DNA from: an uncultured Lachnospiraceae bacterium
GTDB lineage: Bacteria > Bacillota > Clostridia > Lachnospirales > Lachnospiraceae
Direction of reading: 5' to 3'
Assembly: GCA_947623805.1 (NCBI GenBank)
Contig: CANQHZ010000005.1
Span: 1-64,000 of the forward strand
Length of the DNA stretch: 64,000 nt
The notes beneath the pieces are model-generated. The model did not search any database and was not told the origin of the DNA. It worked only from the letters and a program-made list of their open reading frames with translations. The stretch's first letter is position 1, and the number at the start of each line of letters is the position of its first letter. The position numbers and the translations under genes were made by a program. Below are positions 54,639 through 63,888 of this stretch, piece by piece.

Positions 54639-56126
54639 ATGCAGTTTACGACCTTTGAATTTATTATATTTTTCCCAATAGTAGTGGGCTTGTTCTATGC
54701 TATGCCCAAAAAGTTCAGGCAGCCGTGGCTTTTGGTTGTAAGCTACTATTTTTATATGGGCTGGAATGCCAAATATGCATTGCTTATACTTGCATCGACA
54801 GTGGTGACGTATGTTGGCGGTATTGTGCTGGAAAGGCTTGGCGACGATAAGAGGAAAAAGATTTTTGCGCTGAGCGCCTGCATTGCGGTAAATCTGGGGA
54901 TATTGGCGTTTTTTAAATATTTTTATTTTCTGCATGATACGCTTTCGGCGCTTGGCAGTCTTTTTGGTATTAAAATCAGCGAAACGCGGCTTGACATAGT
55001 GCTGCCTGTCGGAATATCGTTTTATACATTTCAGGCGCTCGGCTATATTATTGATGTTTACAGAGGCAATACGGCGGCGGAGAAAAATTTTGTGCGGTAT
55101 GCGCTTTTTGTGTCGTTTTTCCCGCAGCTTGTGGCAGGACCTATAGAGCGAAGCGGCAACCTAATCTGGCAGTTGGAGAGGCTTGGACGTGAAAATGTCT
55201 GGGATTTTGACAGGGTGACAAGTGGGCTGCTTACGATGCTTTGGGGCTTTTTTATGAAACTCGTGATTGCGGATAGGGCGGCAGTGCTGGTAAACACGGT
55301 ATTTGGAGTATACTATATGTGCAACGGTCTGATGCTTTTTATGGGAGTGTTCATGTTCGCAATACAGGTATACTGCGATTTTGCAAGTTACTCGGCAATC
55401 GCCATAGGCGCGGCGCGTGTGCTTGGGGTAGAGCTTATGCAAAATTTCAGAGCGCCGTTTTTTTCGACTAGCGTTGCCGAACTTTGGCGTCGGTGGCATA
55501 TTTCGCTGAGCTCTTGGTTTAAGGATTACGTCTATATTCCGCTTGGGGGAAACAGATGCTCTAAGCCGCGAAAAAGTTTCAATACTATGGTGACATTTGT
55601 CCTCAGTGGGCTTTGGCACGGCGCAAGCTGGCATTATGTGTTCTGGGGTGGGTTAAATGGCGCATATATAGTGGCGGGCGACTTATTAAGACCGTTAAAG
55701 GCGCGGATAAACAATAAAATAGGAGTGAGAAGCGACACGTTAGGCTACAGGTTTTTTCAAGGAGTGTGCACGTTCTTTCTGTTTATGTTTTCGCTCATAT
55801 TTTTCAGGGCCGATACGGTAAAGGACGGGTTCTACTATATTCAGAGGATGCTGGGCAGATTTGATATATGGTCGCTTTTCAACGAGTCGGTGTATAACTT
55901 TGGGCTTGACAGAAAAGAATTTGTCGTATTGTTTATAGGTGTAATTGTGCTTTTGATAGTAGATGCTTTCTATGTAATCAGAGGCAAATTTTTTGCCGAG
56001 CTGGTAAAGGGGCAGTGCCTTGCCGTGCAGTATGTGGTGACGATTACGATTTTGGTTATGATTATTGCGTGCGGTGTGTATGGAGAGGGCTATGACGCGT
56101 CTCAGTTTATATATTTTCAATTCTGA
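54639..56126 (+). CDS. MBOAT family O-acyltransferase (AlgI/DltB-like)
   Basis: Polytopic membrane-bound O-acyltransferase, 495 residues, that hands acyl groups across the membrane for esterification of a polymer. Landmarks are VGISFYTFQALGYIIDVYRG, FFPQLVAGPIERSGNL and the catalytic histidine region LSGLWHGASWHYVFWG, in AlgI/PatA style. It precedes an SGNH/DltD-like gene by 5 to 23 bases, the usual two-part O-acetylation module (AlgI-AlgJ, DltB-DltD). The acyl group is likely acetyl, but that is inference. Confidence 0.92.
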   Translation: MQFTTFEFIIFFPIVVGLFYAMPKKFRQPWLLVVSYYFYMGWNAKYALLILASTVVTYVGGIVLERLGDDKRKKIFALSACIAVNLGILAFFKYFYFLHDTLSALGSLFGIKISETRLDIVLPVGISFYTFQALGYIIDVYRGNTAAEKNFVRYALFVSFFPQLVAGPIERSGNLIWQLERLGRENVWDFDRVTSGLLTMLWGFFMKLVIADRAAVLVNTVFGVYYMCNGLMLFMGVFMFAIQVYCDFASYSAIAIGAARVLGVELMQNFRAPFFSTSVAELWRRWHISLSSWFKDYVYIPLGGNRCSKPRKSFNTMVTFVLSGLWHGASWHYVFWGGLNGAYIVAGDLLRPLKARINNKIGVRSDTLGYRFFQGVCTFFLFMFSLIFFRADTVKDGFYYIQRMLGRFDIWSLFNESVYNFGLDRKEFVVLFIGVIVLLIVDAFYVIRGKFFAELVKGQCLAVQYVVTITILVMIIACGVYGEGYDASQFIYFQF

Positions 56127-56149
56127 CAATTTTGATATGGGGTGGGACT

Positions 56150-57520
56150 TTGAAAGAGAAAAGAAAAATCGGAAGAGTTGCGGCGGTGGCGTTGTTTGTG
56201 GCGCTTGTGGCGGCAGTTTTGTTTGTTGAGGGACGGATATTGCGGGCAAAGTTTATAGGCGATTCCACAACTATAGTGAACGGTTTTTATAATGAAAAGA
56301 AAAATGATGTAGATATGGTGATAATAGGCAGCAGCAACAGCTTTTGCACGATAGACCCGCGTATTTTATACAAAGATTATGGGATTGCGGCGTATGACTT
56401 CGGGAGCTCATTGCAGCCTATGGAAATTTCGCTGCTTTATTTGAAAGAGGCGTTTAAAAGGCAGCAGCCGAAAGTGGTGGCGTTTGAGGTAAATATGCTT
56501 GTAGGCGACACAAATGATTTGGGCGAGGAGGCGCTTAGGTGGGGGTATACGGATATTCCGTTGTCCATAGATAAGCTTAAGTCTATTTATCATTCATTGG
56601 GAAATGGTAAGATGGGCGCGGAATATTTTTCCTATGTTTTTCCAGTGTTTCGGTATCATAATCGCTGGAAAGAGCTTACTAAGACGGATTTTACGTATTT
56701 TTATAAGGATAAGACAAATTATACAAAGGGGTACCTCGAGACCGGTACTGTGTACGGGGAGGGGGTAAATTTGAGCAGCTATTATAATGAGTGCGATGCC
56801 TGGATAAGTGATGAGAATATGGCGTGTTTTGATGAAATGTTAAAGCTGTGCGAGGAAAATGGCGCTAAGCTGCTGCTTTTTAAGTCACCGAGGGAGGGGT
56901 GGTACAGCGCTTATACTGAGCTGGTGGAGAAGCTTGCGGCAGAGCGTGGGCTTTTGTTTGTGGATTACAATAAGCTTTACTGTGAAAATGGGATAGAGCT
57001 TGATTTGGCGCAGGATTTTAGGGATACGGAGCATCTCAACGATTACGGAGCGGCAAAGGTGACGCGTCATTTGGGAGATTATGTCTGTCAAAATTATGAT
57101 ATGCCTGATAGGCGAGGGGATGCGGAGGAAAATTCGTGGGATGTGGCGGTATTGTATAAGGAAAGAAAGGATGACAGGGGATTTTTTGCGGCGCGGACTG
57201 CTAGGGAGTGTATTGAGATGCTGCAGGGGGATGAAAATTATGTGCTGATAGTGACGGATGCGGAGAATGGGAGTGAGGGGAAGGTACGACAGTGGGTGTA
57301 TGAGGATGGGAAAATTTTGATTGATAAGGTTTGGGATAGGGATGAGGTTTTGCATGTGAAGATTGGGGAGGATAGTGAGGTTGTGCTTGCTAAGAAAGGC
57401 TGGGTTAATCAGGTGCGGGTTGATGATGTGGAGCAGTATGAGGCTGGGAGGAAGTGGAATGTGGTGGTGTATGATAAGGTAGTGGGGAGTGTGGTGGGGA
57501 GTTTGTATTTTGATGAGTGA
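56150..57520 (+). CDS. Membrane-anchored SGNH/DltD-like O-acyl transfer protein
   Basis: A 456-residue protein with one N-terminal membrane anchor (VAAVALFVALVAAVLFVEG) and an outer SGNH-fold domain: VIIGSSNSFCTIDPRI (catalytic serine block) and DTEHLNDYGAAKV (catalytic Asp/His block). It fits AlgJ/DltD-type partners of MBOAT enzymes. The last 130 residues form an extra region that I cannot place; its DNA is remarkably poor in C on the + strand. TTG at 56150 behind GGGGTGGG is preferred; an in-frame TTG at 56132 is the alternative. It is the last gene of the polysaccharide block before a large palindrome. Confidence 0.8.
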   Translation: MKEKRKIGRVAAVALFVALVAAVLFVEGRILRAKFIGDSTTIVNGFYNEKKNDVDMVIIGSSNSFCTIDPRILYKDYGIAAYDFGSSLQPMEISLLYLKEAFKRQQPKVVAFEVNMLVGDTNDLGEEALRWGYTDIPLSIDKLKSIYHSLGNGKMGAEYFSYVFPVFRYHNRWKELTKTDFTYFYKDKTNYTKGYLETGTVYGEGVNLSSYYNECDAWISDENMACFDEMLKLCEENGAKLLLFKSPREGWYSAYTELVEKLAAERGLLFVDYNKLYCENGIELDLAQDFRDTEHLNDYGAAKVTRHLGDYVCQNYDMPDRRGDAEENSWDVAVLYKERKDDRGFFAARTARECIEMLQGDENYVLIVTDAENGSEGKVRQWVYEDGKILIDKVWDRDEVLHVKIGEDSEVVLAKKGWVNQVRVDDVEQYEAGRKWNVVVYDKVVGSVVGSLYFDE

Positions 57521-57544
57521 TATGGGGGAAATGGAGTTGGTGGG

Positions 57545-57711
57545 GCCCGAGCGGGGGCATATACCCCCCATGGACCCTGGTAAACGTCGGCACTTAGCGA
57601 AATAAGCTGCAAAAGCGTAGCTCCTTTTGCAGCGCCATTAAGCTTAGTGTCCGCTACGTTTACCACTGAGCGCAAGCGATGTCCTTGGGGGGTATATGCC
57701 CCCGCTCGGGC
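57545..57711. repeat. Nested palindromic element of about 167 bp
   Basis: Concentric inverted repeats: an outer perfect 26-base pair of arms (57545-57570 and 57686-57711; about 31 with one mismatch), a middle pair TGGTAAACGT (57578-57587) with its complement (57656-57665), continuing imperfectly through CGGCACTTAG, and an inner hairpin CTGCAAAAG (57608-57616) with its complement (57624-57632 region). The outer arms contain runs of G and C around TATA. A single-stranded form would fold into one long rod. There is no gene inside. It may be an intergenic repeat family, a transposable remnant or a strong terminator between the two gene blocks. Confidence 0.85.
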
Positions 57712-57733
57712 TTTGAGGTTTCCTCAGAAAATT

Positions 57734-57762
57734 TTGACGTATTGATTGTTATGTGGTAAAAT
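57734..57762 (+). promoter_or_regulatory. Promoter of the nonulosonic acid operon
   Basis: TTGACG (57734-57739), 17 bases, TAAAAT (57757-57762): a strong sigma-A promoter just after the palindrome, 44 bases before the pseB start. It makes the pse group a separate transcription unit. Confidence 0.8.
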
Positions 57763-57778
57763 TAGGGAAATAATTTAG

Positions 57779-58801
<1,023 letters not shown>

Positions 58802-58844
58802 TATTACGGTAATAATTATATTATAATAAGGAAGTGTGTTTGCG

Positions 58845-60044
58845 ATGGAGAGACCGGCGATAGCAGGCGGCGCGCCTGTGCGTGAGACAAAGCTGTCTTA
58901 CGGACACCAGTATATTGACGAGGCGGATATAAATGCGGTCTGCGAGGTGCTAAGGAGTGATTTCCTTACATGCGGACCGAAAGTGGAGGAACTTGAAAAA
59001 AGATTGTGTGAGCTTACGGGAGCGAAATATGCAGTAGCCTGCAGCAACGGTACGGCGGCGCTTCATATGGCAGCGCTTGCGGCGGGCTTGGGCGAGGGAG
59101 ACGAGATGATTACCACGCCTATAACCTTTGCGGCGTCGGCAAACTGCGCTCTTTACTGCGGAGCAAGACCTGTGTTTGCGGACATAAATCCGAGGACATA
59201 TAATATTGACCCGTCAAGCGTGGCTGAAAAAATCACGGAGAAAACCAAGGCTGTGACAGCTGTTGATTTTACGGGGCAGGCTGCGGAGCTTGACGAGCTT
59301 TTAAGGCTGTGCCATGAAAAGGGGATTTTGCTTATAGAGGATGGGGCACATTCCATAGGCACTAAATATAAGGGCAGGTATGTCGGCAGCATTGCGGATA
59401 TGACGACCTTCAGCTTTCACCCTGTAAAGACTGTGACTGGCGGCGAGGGAGGGGCTGTGCTTACTAATGATGCCAAGCTGTACGAGAAGCTTGTCTATTT
59501 CCGCACGCACGGCATTACGAGGGAAAGCGCTCTGTTTGAAAATGAGCCTCACGGTCCATGGTATCATGAACAGATTGACTTGGGCTACAATTACAGGCTT
59601 ACCGATATACAATGCGCGCTCATCATAAGCCAGCTTGACAAGCTTGAAAAATTTGCCGCAAGGCGCAGGGAAATTGTGGAAAGATACAACAAGGCGTTTT
59701 TGCAGATGCCTCAGCTTTTTGTGCAGGAGGAGATACCTGAGTCGGAGACGGTAAGGCATCTTTATATACTCCGCATAAAGCCTGAGACGCTCAATATTGA
59801 CAGAAAAGGCTTTTTTGAGGCGCTTGCGGCGGAGAATATATGCGGAAACGTGCATTATATTCCTGTGTACTGGCATCCTTATTATCAAAGGCTGGGATAT
59901 GAAAAAGGGCTCTGCCCGAATGCCGAAAAGCTTTATCAGGAGATTATAAGCTTGCCGATTTACTATTCGCTCACTGATGATGATGTCGATAGTGTGATTG
60001 AGGCTGTGAGGAAGATAGTTGAGTATTATAAGAAAAACATTTAA
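58845..60044 (+). CDS. pseC: UDP-4-keto-6-deoxy-sugar 4-aminotransferase PseC
   Basis: PLP-dependent DegT/DnrJ/EryC1-type aminotransferase, 399 residues, that puts an amino group at C4 of the PseB product. Conserved are LRSDFLTCGPKVEELE, CSNGTAALHMAALAAG, EDGAHSIGTKYKG, and the PLP lysine in FSFHPVKTVTGGEGG. The resulting 4-amino group is the normal site of N-acylation by PseH. The ATG at 58845 with GGAAG ten bases before is chosen; a GTG at 58836 sits on the ribosome site. It lies 43 bases after pseB. Confidence 0.92.
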   Translation: MERPAIAGGAPVRETKLSYGHQYIDEADINAVCEVLRSDFLTCGPKVEELEKRLCELTGAKYAVACSNGTAALHMAALAAGLGEGDEMITTPITFAASANCALYCGARPVFADINPRTYNIDPSSVAEKITEKTKAVTAVDFTGQAAELDELLRLCHEKGILLIEDGAHSIGTKYKGRYVGSIADMTTFSFHPVKTVTGGEGGAVLTNDAKLYEKLVYFRTHGITRESALFENEPHGPWYHEQIDLGYNYRLTDIQCALIISQLDKLEKFAARRREIVERYNKAFLQMPQLFVQEEIPESETVRHLYILRIKPETLNIDRKGFFEALAAENICGNVHYIPVYWHPYYQRLGYEKGLCPNAEKLYQEIISLPIYYSLTDDDVDSVIEAVRKIVEYYKKNI

Positions 60045-60095
60045 ATTTGTGCTTAGGGCGCAAAATCGCAGGTGCATTAAGAATGGGGGATTGGT

Positions 60096-60785
60096 GTGAA
60101 AAGTGTAGCTATTATTACAGCAAGGGGCGGGAGCAAGCGTATTCCGCGAAAAAATATAAAACCATTTCTCGGAAAGCCTATTCTTGAATATAGCATAGAG
60201 GCGGCGCTGAAGACGGATGTTTTCTGCGAGGTTATGGTTTCTACGGATGACGAGGAGATAGCTCAGGTGGCAAAGAAAGCCGGGGCAAAGGTACCGTTTA
60301 TGCGCAGTGAAAAGACATCGAATGATTTTGCCTCGACGGCTGATGTTGTCGGCGAGGTGATTGATACGTATGAGCGTATGGGGATGAAATTTGAGCGCGC
60401 GTGCTGTATTTATCCTACGGCGCCGTTTATCACGCCTGACGCGATAAAAACAGCGATGGCGCTTTTGGAACAGGAAAAGGCGGATTGCGTCATACCTGTG
60501 GTGAAATATTCATTTCCTCCGCAGCGCAGCGTCGTAATAAATAACGGGCGGCTTATGGCAAAATGGCCTGAAAATATGGACAAGCGCTCCCAGGATTTAG
60601 AGCCGCTTTATCACGACTGCGGGCAGTTTTACTGTCTCAATGTTGAGAGCTTCAAAAGGCAGAGAGAAATCTGGATGGAGAATGCTGTGCCGTATATTCA
60701 GGATGATATCAATGTCCAGGATATAGATACGCTGGATGACTGGGAGATAGCGGAGATGAAATACAGACTTCTGAGAAATATGTAA
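60096..60785 (+). CDS. pseF: CMP-nonulosonate cytidylyltransferase (PseF-like)
   Basis: Activates a nonulosonic acid with CTP to the CMP-sugar used by transferases. The 229-residue protein has the CTP-binding motif ARGGSKRIPRKNIKPF, VSTDDEEIAQVAKKAGA and YPTAPFITPDAIKTA. Its partners pseB and pseC make pseudaminic acid the likely product, although legionaminic- or sialic-acid cytidylyltransferases look alike. GTG at 60096 follows GGGGGA. The condensing enzyme (PseI), hydrolase (PseG) and GNAT acetyltransferase (PseH) are not in the window; they may follow beyond its end. Confidence 0.9.
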   Translation: MKSVAIITARGGSKRIPRKNIKPFLGKPILEYSIEAALKTDVFCEVMVSTDDEEIAQVAKKAGAKVPFMRSEKTSNDFASTADVVGEVIDTYERMGMKFERACCIYPTAPFITPDAIKTAMALLEQEKADCVIPVVKYSFPPQRSVVINNGRLMAKWPENMDKRSQDLEPLYHDCGQFYCLNVESFKRQREIWMENAVPYIQDDINVQDIDTLDDWEIAEMKYRLLRNM

Positions 60786-60887
60786 TTGCAGGGCTGCTGC
60801 TTTGAATTATCAATTATTTGCTGCGCTGAAAAATAAATTGCTGGCATAGACTGCGAATTGAGGCAGTTTTGATTATGGAGAACTTAT

Positions 60888-62843
60888 ATGGCTGGAGAAG
60901 AAATTAAGCCCCTATATAAAAATGTTATAAAAATAAGGGCATTTGAAGAATTGATTTTAGAATTGTTTGGCAAAAATAAGCTGTCAGGCACGACGCATAC
61001 CTATATCGGTGAGGAGGCAACTGCCGCCGCCATTATGACTATGGTTACTGATGAGGACTTTGTATTCAGCAATCATAGGTGCCATGGGCACTATCTGGCG
61101 TATGGCGGTCCCGCCCAAAAGCTGCTTGCCGAGATAATGTCAAAGCGTTCCGGTTTGTGTGAGGGCAGGGGAGGCAGCCAGCATATTCACTACAGGAATT
61201 TTTATACAAATGGGGTTCAGGGTGGAATTGTCCCAAACGCGGCAGGGGTTGCTTTTGCCAACAGGTTTAAGGGTAATGCTGGAAATACGATTGTCTTTTT
61301 GGGCGATGGTACATTAGGGCAGGGTGTCGTCTATGAGACTATAAATATGGCGCTGCTGTATAAGTGTCCTATCCTTTTTGTCATAGAAGACAATTCCTAT
61401 GCCATGAGCACGAGGCGCGAGGACGCTGTCTTTGGTGATATAAAGTCACGTATGTCAGGCTTTGGACTGGAGACCTATGAGATAACGAGCACTGATGCAG
61501 ATGAGCTTGTGGGCTTTTTCAGAGAGGTTTTTGACTGCTTAAATTCAAAAAGACTTCCTGTCTGTGCGGTAATTCACAATTACAGGCTGGGCGCGCATAG
61601 CAAGGGCGATGACACAAGGGCTCCGGAAGAAATTGACGTTCATAAAAAATCAGACCCCGTAAGACTTGTCGCCGAGCGCATAGGCGAGGAGGCATACAGG
61701 CGGATTTATAAGGAATATCGTGATGAATTTGAGGGTTTTGTCTCGCTCTTGGACAGTGAGGAGTCTGCGGATATCGAGGTACAGACGCTTCCGGCTGTGC
61801 CAGACTCGTTATCTCAGCTGTGTGAAACCGCGGAAAGATACGTGGACTGTATACAGGCCTCGTTTGATGAGGAATTGCAAAAAAACGAAAACCTTGTATT
61901 TATCGGCGAGGATATAAGAGGGCCCTATGGCGGCGCCTTTAAGGCGACAAAGGGACTTTCGGAGAAATATGATAATCGGCTTATAAATACGCCTATCAGC
62001 GAGGCAGGAATGACGGGAATGGCAGTAGGAATGGCTCTAAACGGCATGCTTCCCGTGGTTGAGATGATGTTCTGTGACTTTATCACGCTCGCTTTCGACC
62101 AGCTGCTAAACCATGCCTCAAAATATGGCTGGGTATACGGCGGCAGTGTCAGGCTTCCGCTGGTTATCAGGGTGCCAAGCGGCGCAAAACGCGGCTACGG
62201 ACCTACGCATAGCCAGTCACTGGAAAAATTTTTGACAGGCATTCCTATGATACGCGTAATAGCGTTATCATGCTTTCACAATCCGCAAAAGGTATATAAA
62301 AAGCTTTTTTCTTCAATAAAAGAGCCGACTATTGTTGTAGAGAACAAGAAGCTCTATGCTCAAAAAACGCAGCCAGTCATTAACGGAGCATATGAGGACT
62401 TTTCTGTGCGGGAGATAAATCATTATGGGTATTCGACTGTCTGCTTTTCGATGGACACCGACAGTGTGCCTGATGTATATCTGATAACATATGGCGGGCT
62501 TGCCGCAGAGGCTGTGGACGCGGCGACGGAGCTGATGATACAGGAGGAAATTCAGGCGGATGTCATTGTGCTCGGACAGCTTTCGCCTTTGCCGCTTGAT
62601 GATTTGAAGGAAATTCTGCATAGGGATGCCACGGTTTTGACGGTTGAAGAAGGGACGAGGACAAACGGTGTCGGCGCCGAGATAATAGCAGCTTTAGCCG
62701 AGCAGAATATAGGAAAGTCATATCATAGGCTTGCCGCGCCTGATATGCCTATTCCAAACGGAATAGTACTGGAAAGCCAGACTATTCCCGACAAACAGAA
62801 GATTATCGAAAAAGTAAAGAGAATTTGCGGTTATGGGAGATAG
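60888..62843 (+). CDS. Single-chain 2-oxoacid dehydrogenase E1 (alpha-beta fusion)
   Basis: A 651-residue protein made of a complete E1 alpha part (residues about 1-290) and a complete E1 beta part (about 315-651), normally two subunits. The alpha part has EGRGGSQHIHYRNFYT and the thiamine diphosphate motif from GDG (139-141) to EDN (167-169). The beta part has FIGEDIRGPYGGAFKATKG, the activating glutamate 372 in TPISEAGMTGMAVG and GPTHSQSLEKFL. Such enzymes decarboxylate a 2-oxoacid and pass the acyl group to a lipoyl domain. The alpha part is nearest acetoin/pyruvate dehydrogenase types, but the substrate is unknown. The context is unusual: after pseF and seven bases before a lipoyl-sugar acyltransferase. 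Confidence 0.9.
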   Translation: MAGEEIKPLYKNVIKIRAFEELILELFGKNKLSGTTHTYIGEEATAAAIMTMVTDEDFVFSNHRCHGHYLAYGGPAQKLLAEIMSKRSGLCEGRGGSQHIHYRNFYTNGVQGGIVPNAAGVAFANRFKGNAGNTIVFLGDGTLGQGVVYETINMALLYKCPILFVIEDNSYAMSTRREDAVFGDIKSRMSGFGLETYEITSTDADELVGFFREVFDCLNSKRLPVCAVIHNYRLGAHSKGDDTRAPEEIDVHKKSDPVRLVAERIGEEAYRRIYKEYRDEFEGFVSLLDSEESADIEVQTLPAVPDSLSQLCETAERYVDCIQASFDEELQKNENLVFIGEDIRGPYGGAFKATKGLSEKYDNRLINTPISEAGMTGMAVGMALNGMLPVVEMMFCDFITLAFDQLLNHASKYGWVYGGSVRLPLVIRVPSGAKRGYGPTHSQSLEKFLTGIPMIRVIALSCFHNPQKVYKKLFSSIKEPTIVVENKKLYAQKTQPVINGAYEDFSVREINHYGYSTVCFSMDTDSVPDVYLITYGGLAAEAVDAATELMIQEEIQADVIVLGQLSPLPLDDLKEILHRDATVLTVEEGTRTNGVGAEIIAALAEQNIGKSYHRLAAPDMPIPNGIVLESQTIPDKQKIIEKVKRICGYGR

Positions 62844-62849
62844 TGTGAA

Positions 62850-63887
62850 ATGACAGAGATTGTGATGCCAAGGCTTGGGGTAAATGATGATTTTGTCACG
62901 CTTGTATCGTGGCTGGTGAATGACGGGGACTGGGTAAGTAAGGGGCAGAAGGTAGCCGAGATTGAGACCTCAAAAGAAGCAAATACCGTAGAGGCTGAAG
63001 TGGAGGGCATAATTTCACTGACAGCAAAAGAAGGGGAGGACATAGAGGTTGGCAAGCCCATTGCGTCAATCGGCGAGGGTGTATGTCCTAAGCCCGATGC
63101 TGACGGAGACAGTAAAGAGCCGTTCGATGTGCGCATGACGGAGAAGGCAAGAAAGCTTATCGAGGAGAATGGGATTGATGTTTCGCTGCTCCCAAAGGGC
63201 AGGCTTATAAAGGAAAAGGACGTTTTGCCGCTTGTCAAGCCGAGATATACTGTCAGCCCGACAAAAAATAACGAGATTATTCTTTACGGCGGCGGCGGTT
63301 TTTCTGTGATTGCGATTGATATACTGAAAGTATCCCATGCGTATCATGTCCATGGCATTGTGGACATAAAATATCCTGATTTGAAAGAGGTTATGGGAGT
63401 TCCAGTAATCGGAGGCGATGAATGTCTGGAGGAATTATACGCTTCAGGTTACAGAAAAATATTTAACGGGGTAGAGTCAAACGGAAGCCAGTATTGGAAA
63501 AAGCCGCCCTATGAAAAGCTGAAAAAATACGGCTTCGAGTTTCCTAATATAATTCATACAAGGGCTATTCTTGAACCAAGCGTATGTCTGGGCGAGGGCG
63601 TAATCATATGCGCGGGAGCGATTGTCGGGGCAAACGCGAGGATTGGCAACAACTGTATGATAAATGCGGGCGCGATATTGTCCCATGATGACATTATCAG
63701 TGATAACTGCCATATCGCATCGGGCGCTGTCTTGGCGGGTATTGTCACTGTCGGTGAAAATACTCTTATAGGACAAAACGTAACAGTGTATTCGCGCGTG
63801 AATATCGGAAGCAATGTTATAATAGAAAACGGCTGCTCTGTGTTTAAGGATGTCCCTGACAATACTGTGGTGAGGTATAAGCGGTGA
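62850..63887 (+). CDS. E2-like lipoyl-PSBD-sugar acyltransferase (PglD/NeuD type)
   Basis: A 345-residue three-domain protein. Residues 1-76 are a lipoyl domain, with the lipoylation site lysine 42 in VAEIETSKEANTVEAE. Residues about 92-128 match the peripheral-subunit-binding domain of E2 enzymes (MTEKARKLIEENGIDVSLL, KGRLIKEKDVLPL). Residues about 141-345 are a PglD/NeuD-type sugar acyltransferase: the Rossmann-like start EIILYGGGGFSVIAIDI, then left-handed beta-helix hexapeptide repeats with the catalytic histidine 279 in AGAILSHDDIISDNCHIASG. PglD and NeuD-like enzymes acylate amino or hydroxyl groups of nucleotide sugars from acetyl-CoA. Here the layout is exactly that of a dehydrogenase E2 with its catalytic domain exchanged. 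It follows the E1 gene by six bases and precedes a lipoate ligase by one. Confidence 0.9.
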   Translation: MTEIVMPRLGVNDDFVTLVSWLVNDGDWVSKGQKVAEIETSKEANTVEAEVEGIISLTAKEGEDIEVGKPIASIGEGVCPKPDADGDSKEPFDVRMTEKARKLIEENGIDVSLLPKGRLIKEKDVLPLVKPRYTVSPTKNNEIILYGGGGFSVIAIDILKVSHAYHVHGIVDIKYPDLKEVMGVPVIGGDECLEELYASGYRKIFNGVESNGSQYWKKPPYEKLKKYGFEFPNIIHTRAILEPSVCLGEGVIICAGAIVGANARIGNNCMINAGAILSHDDIISDNCHIASGAVLAGIVTVGENTLIGQNVTVYSRVNIGSNVIIENGCSVFKDVPDNTVVRYKR

Positions 63888-63888
63888 T

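Noticed and set aside
60786-60887. Possible small gene or attachment site between pseF and the E1 gene
   Set aside because: Only about 100 bases without open frame, repeat or promoter of note.
60888-62843. Whether the E1 alpha-beta fusion is a sequencing artefact joining two genes
   Set aside because: The linker is in frame and of ordinary composition; there is no internal ribosome site with start at the junction, and both halves are complete.
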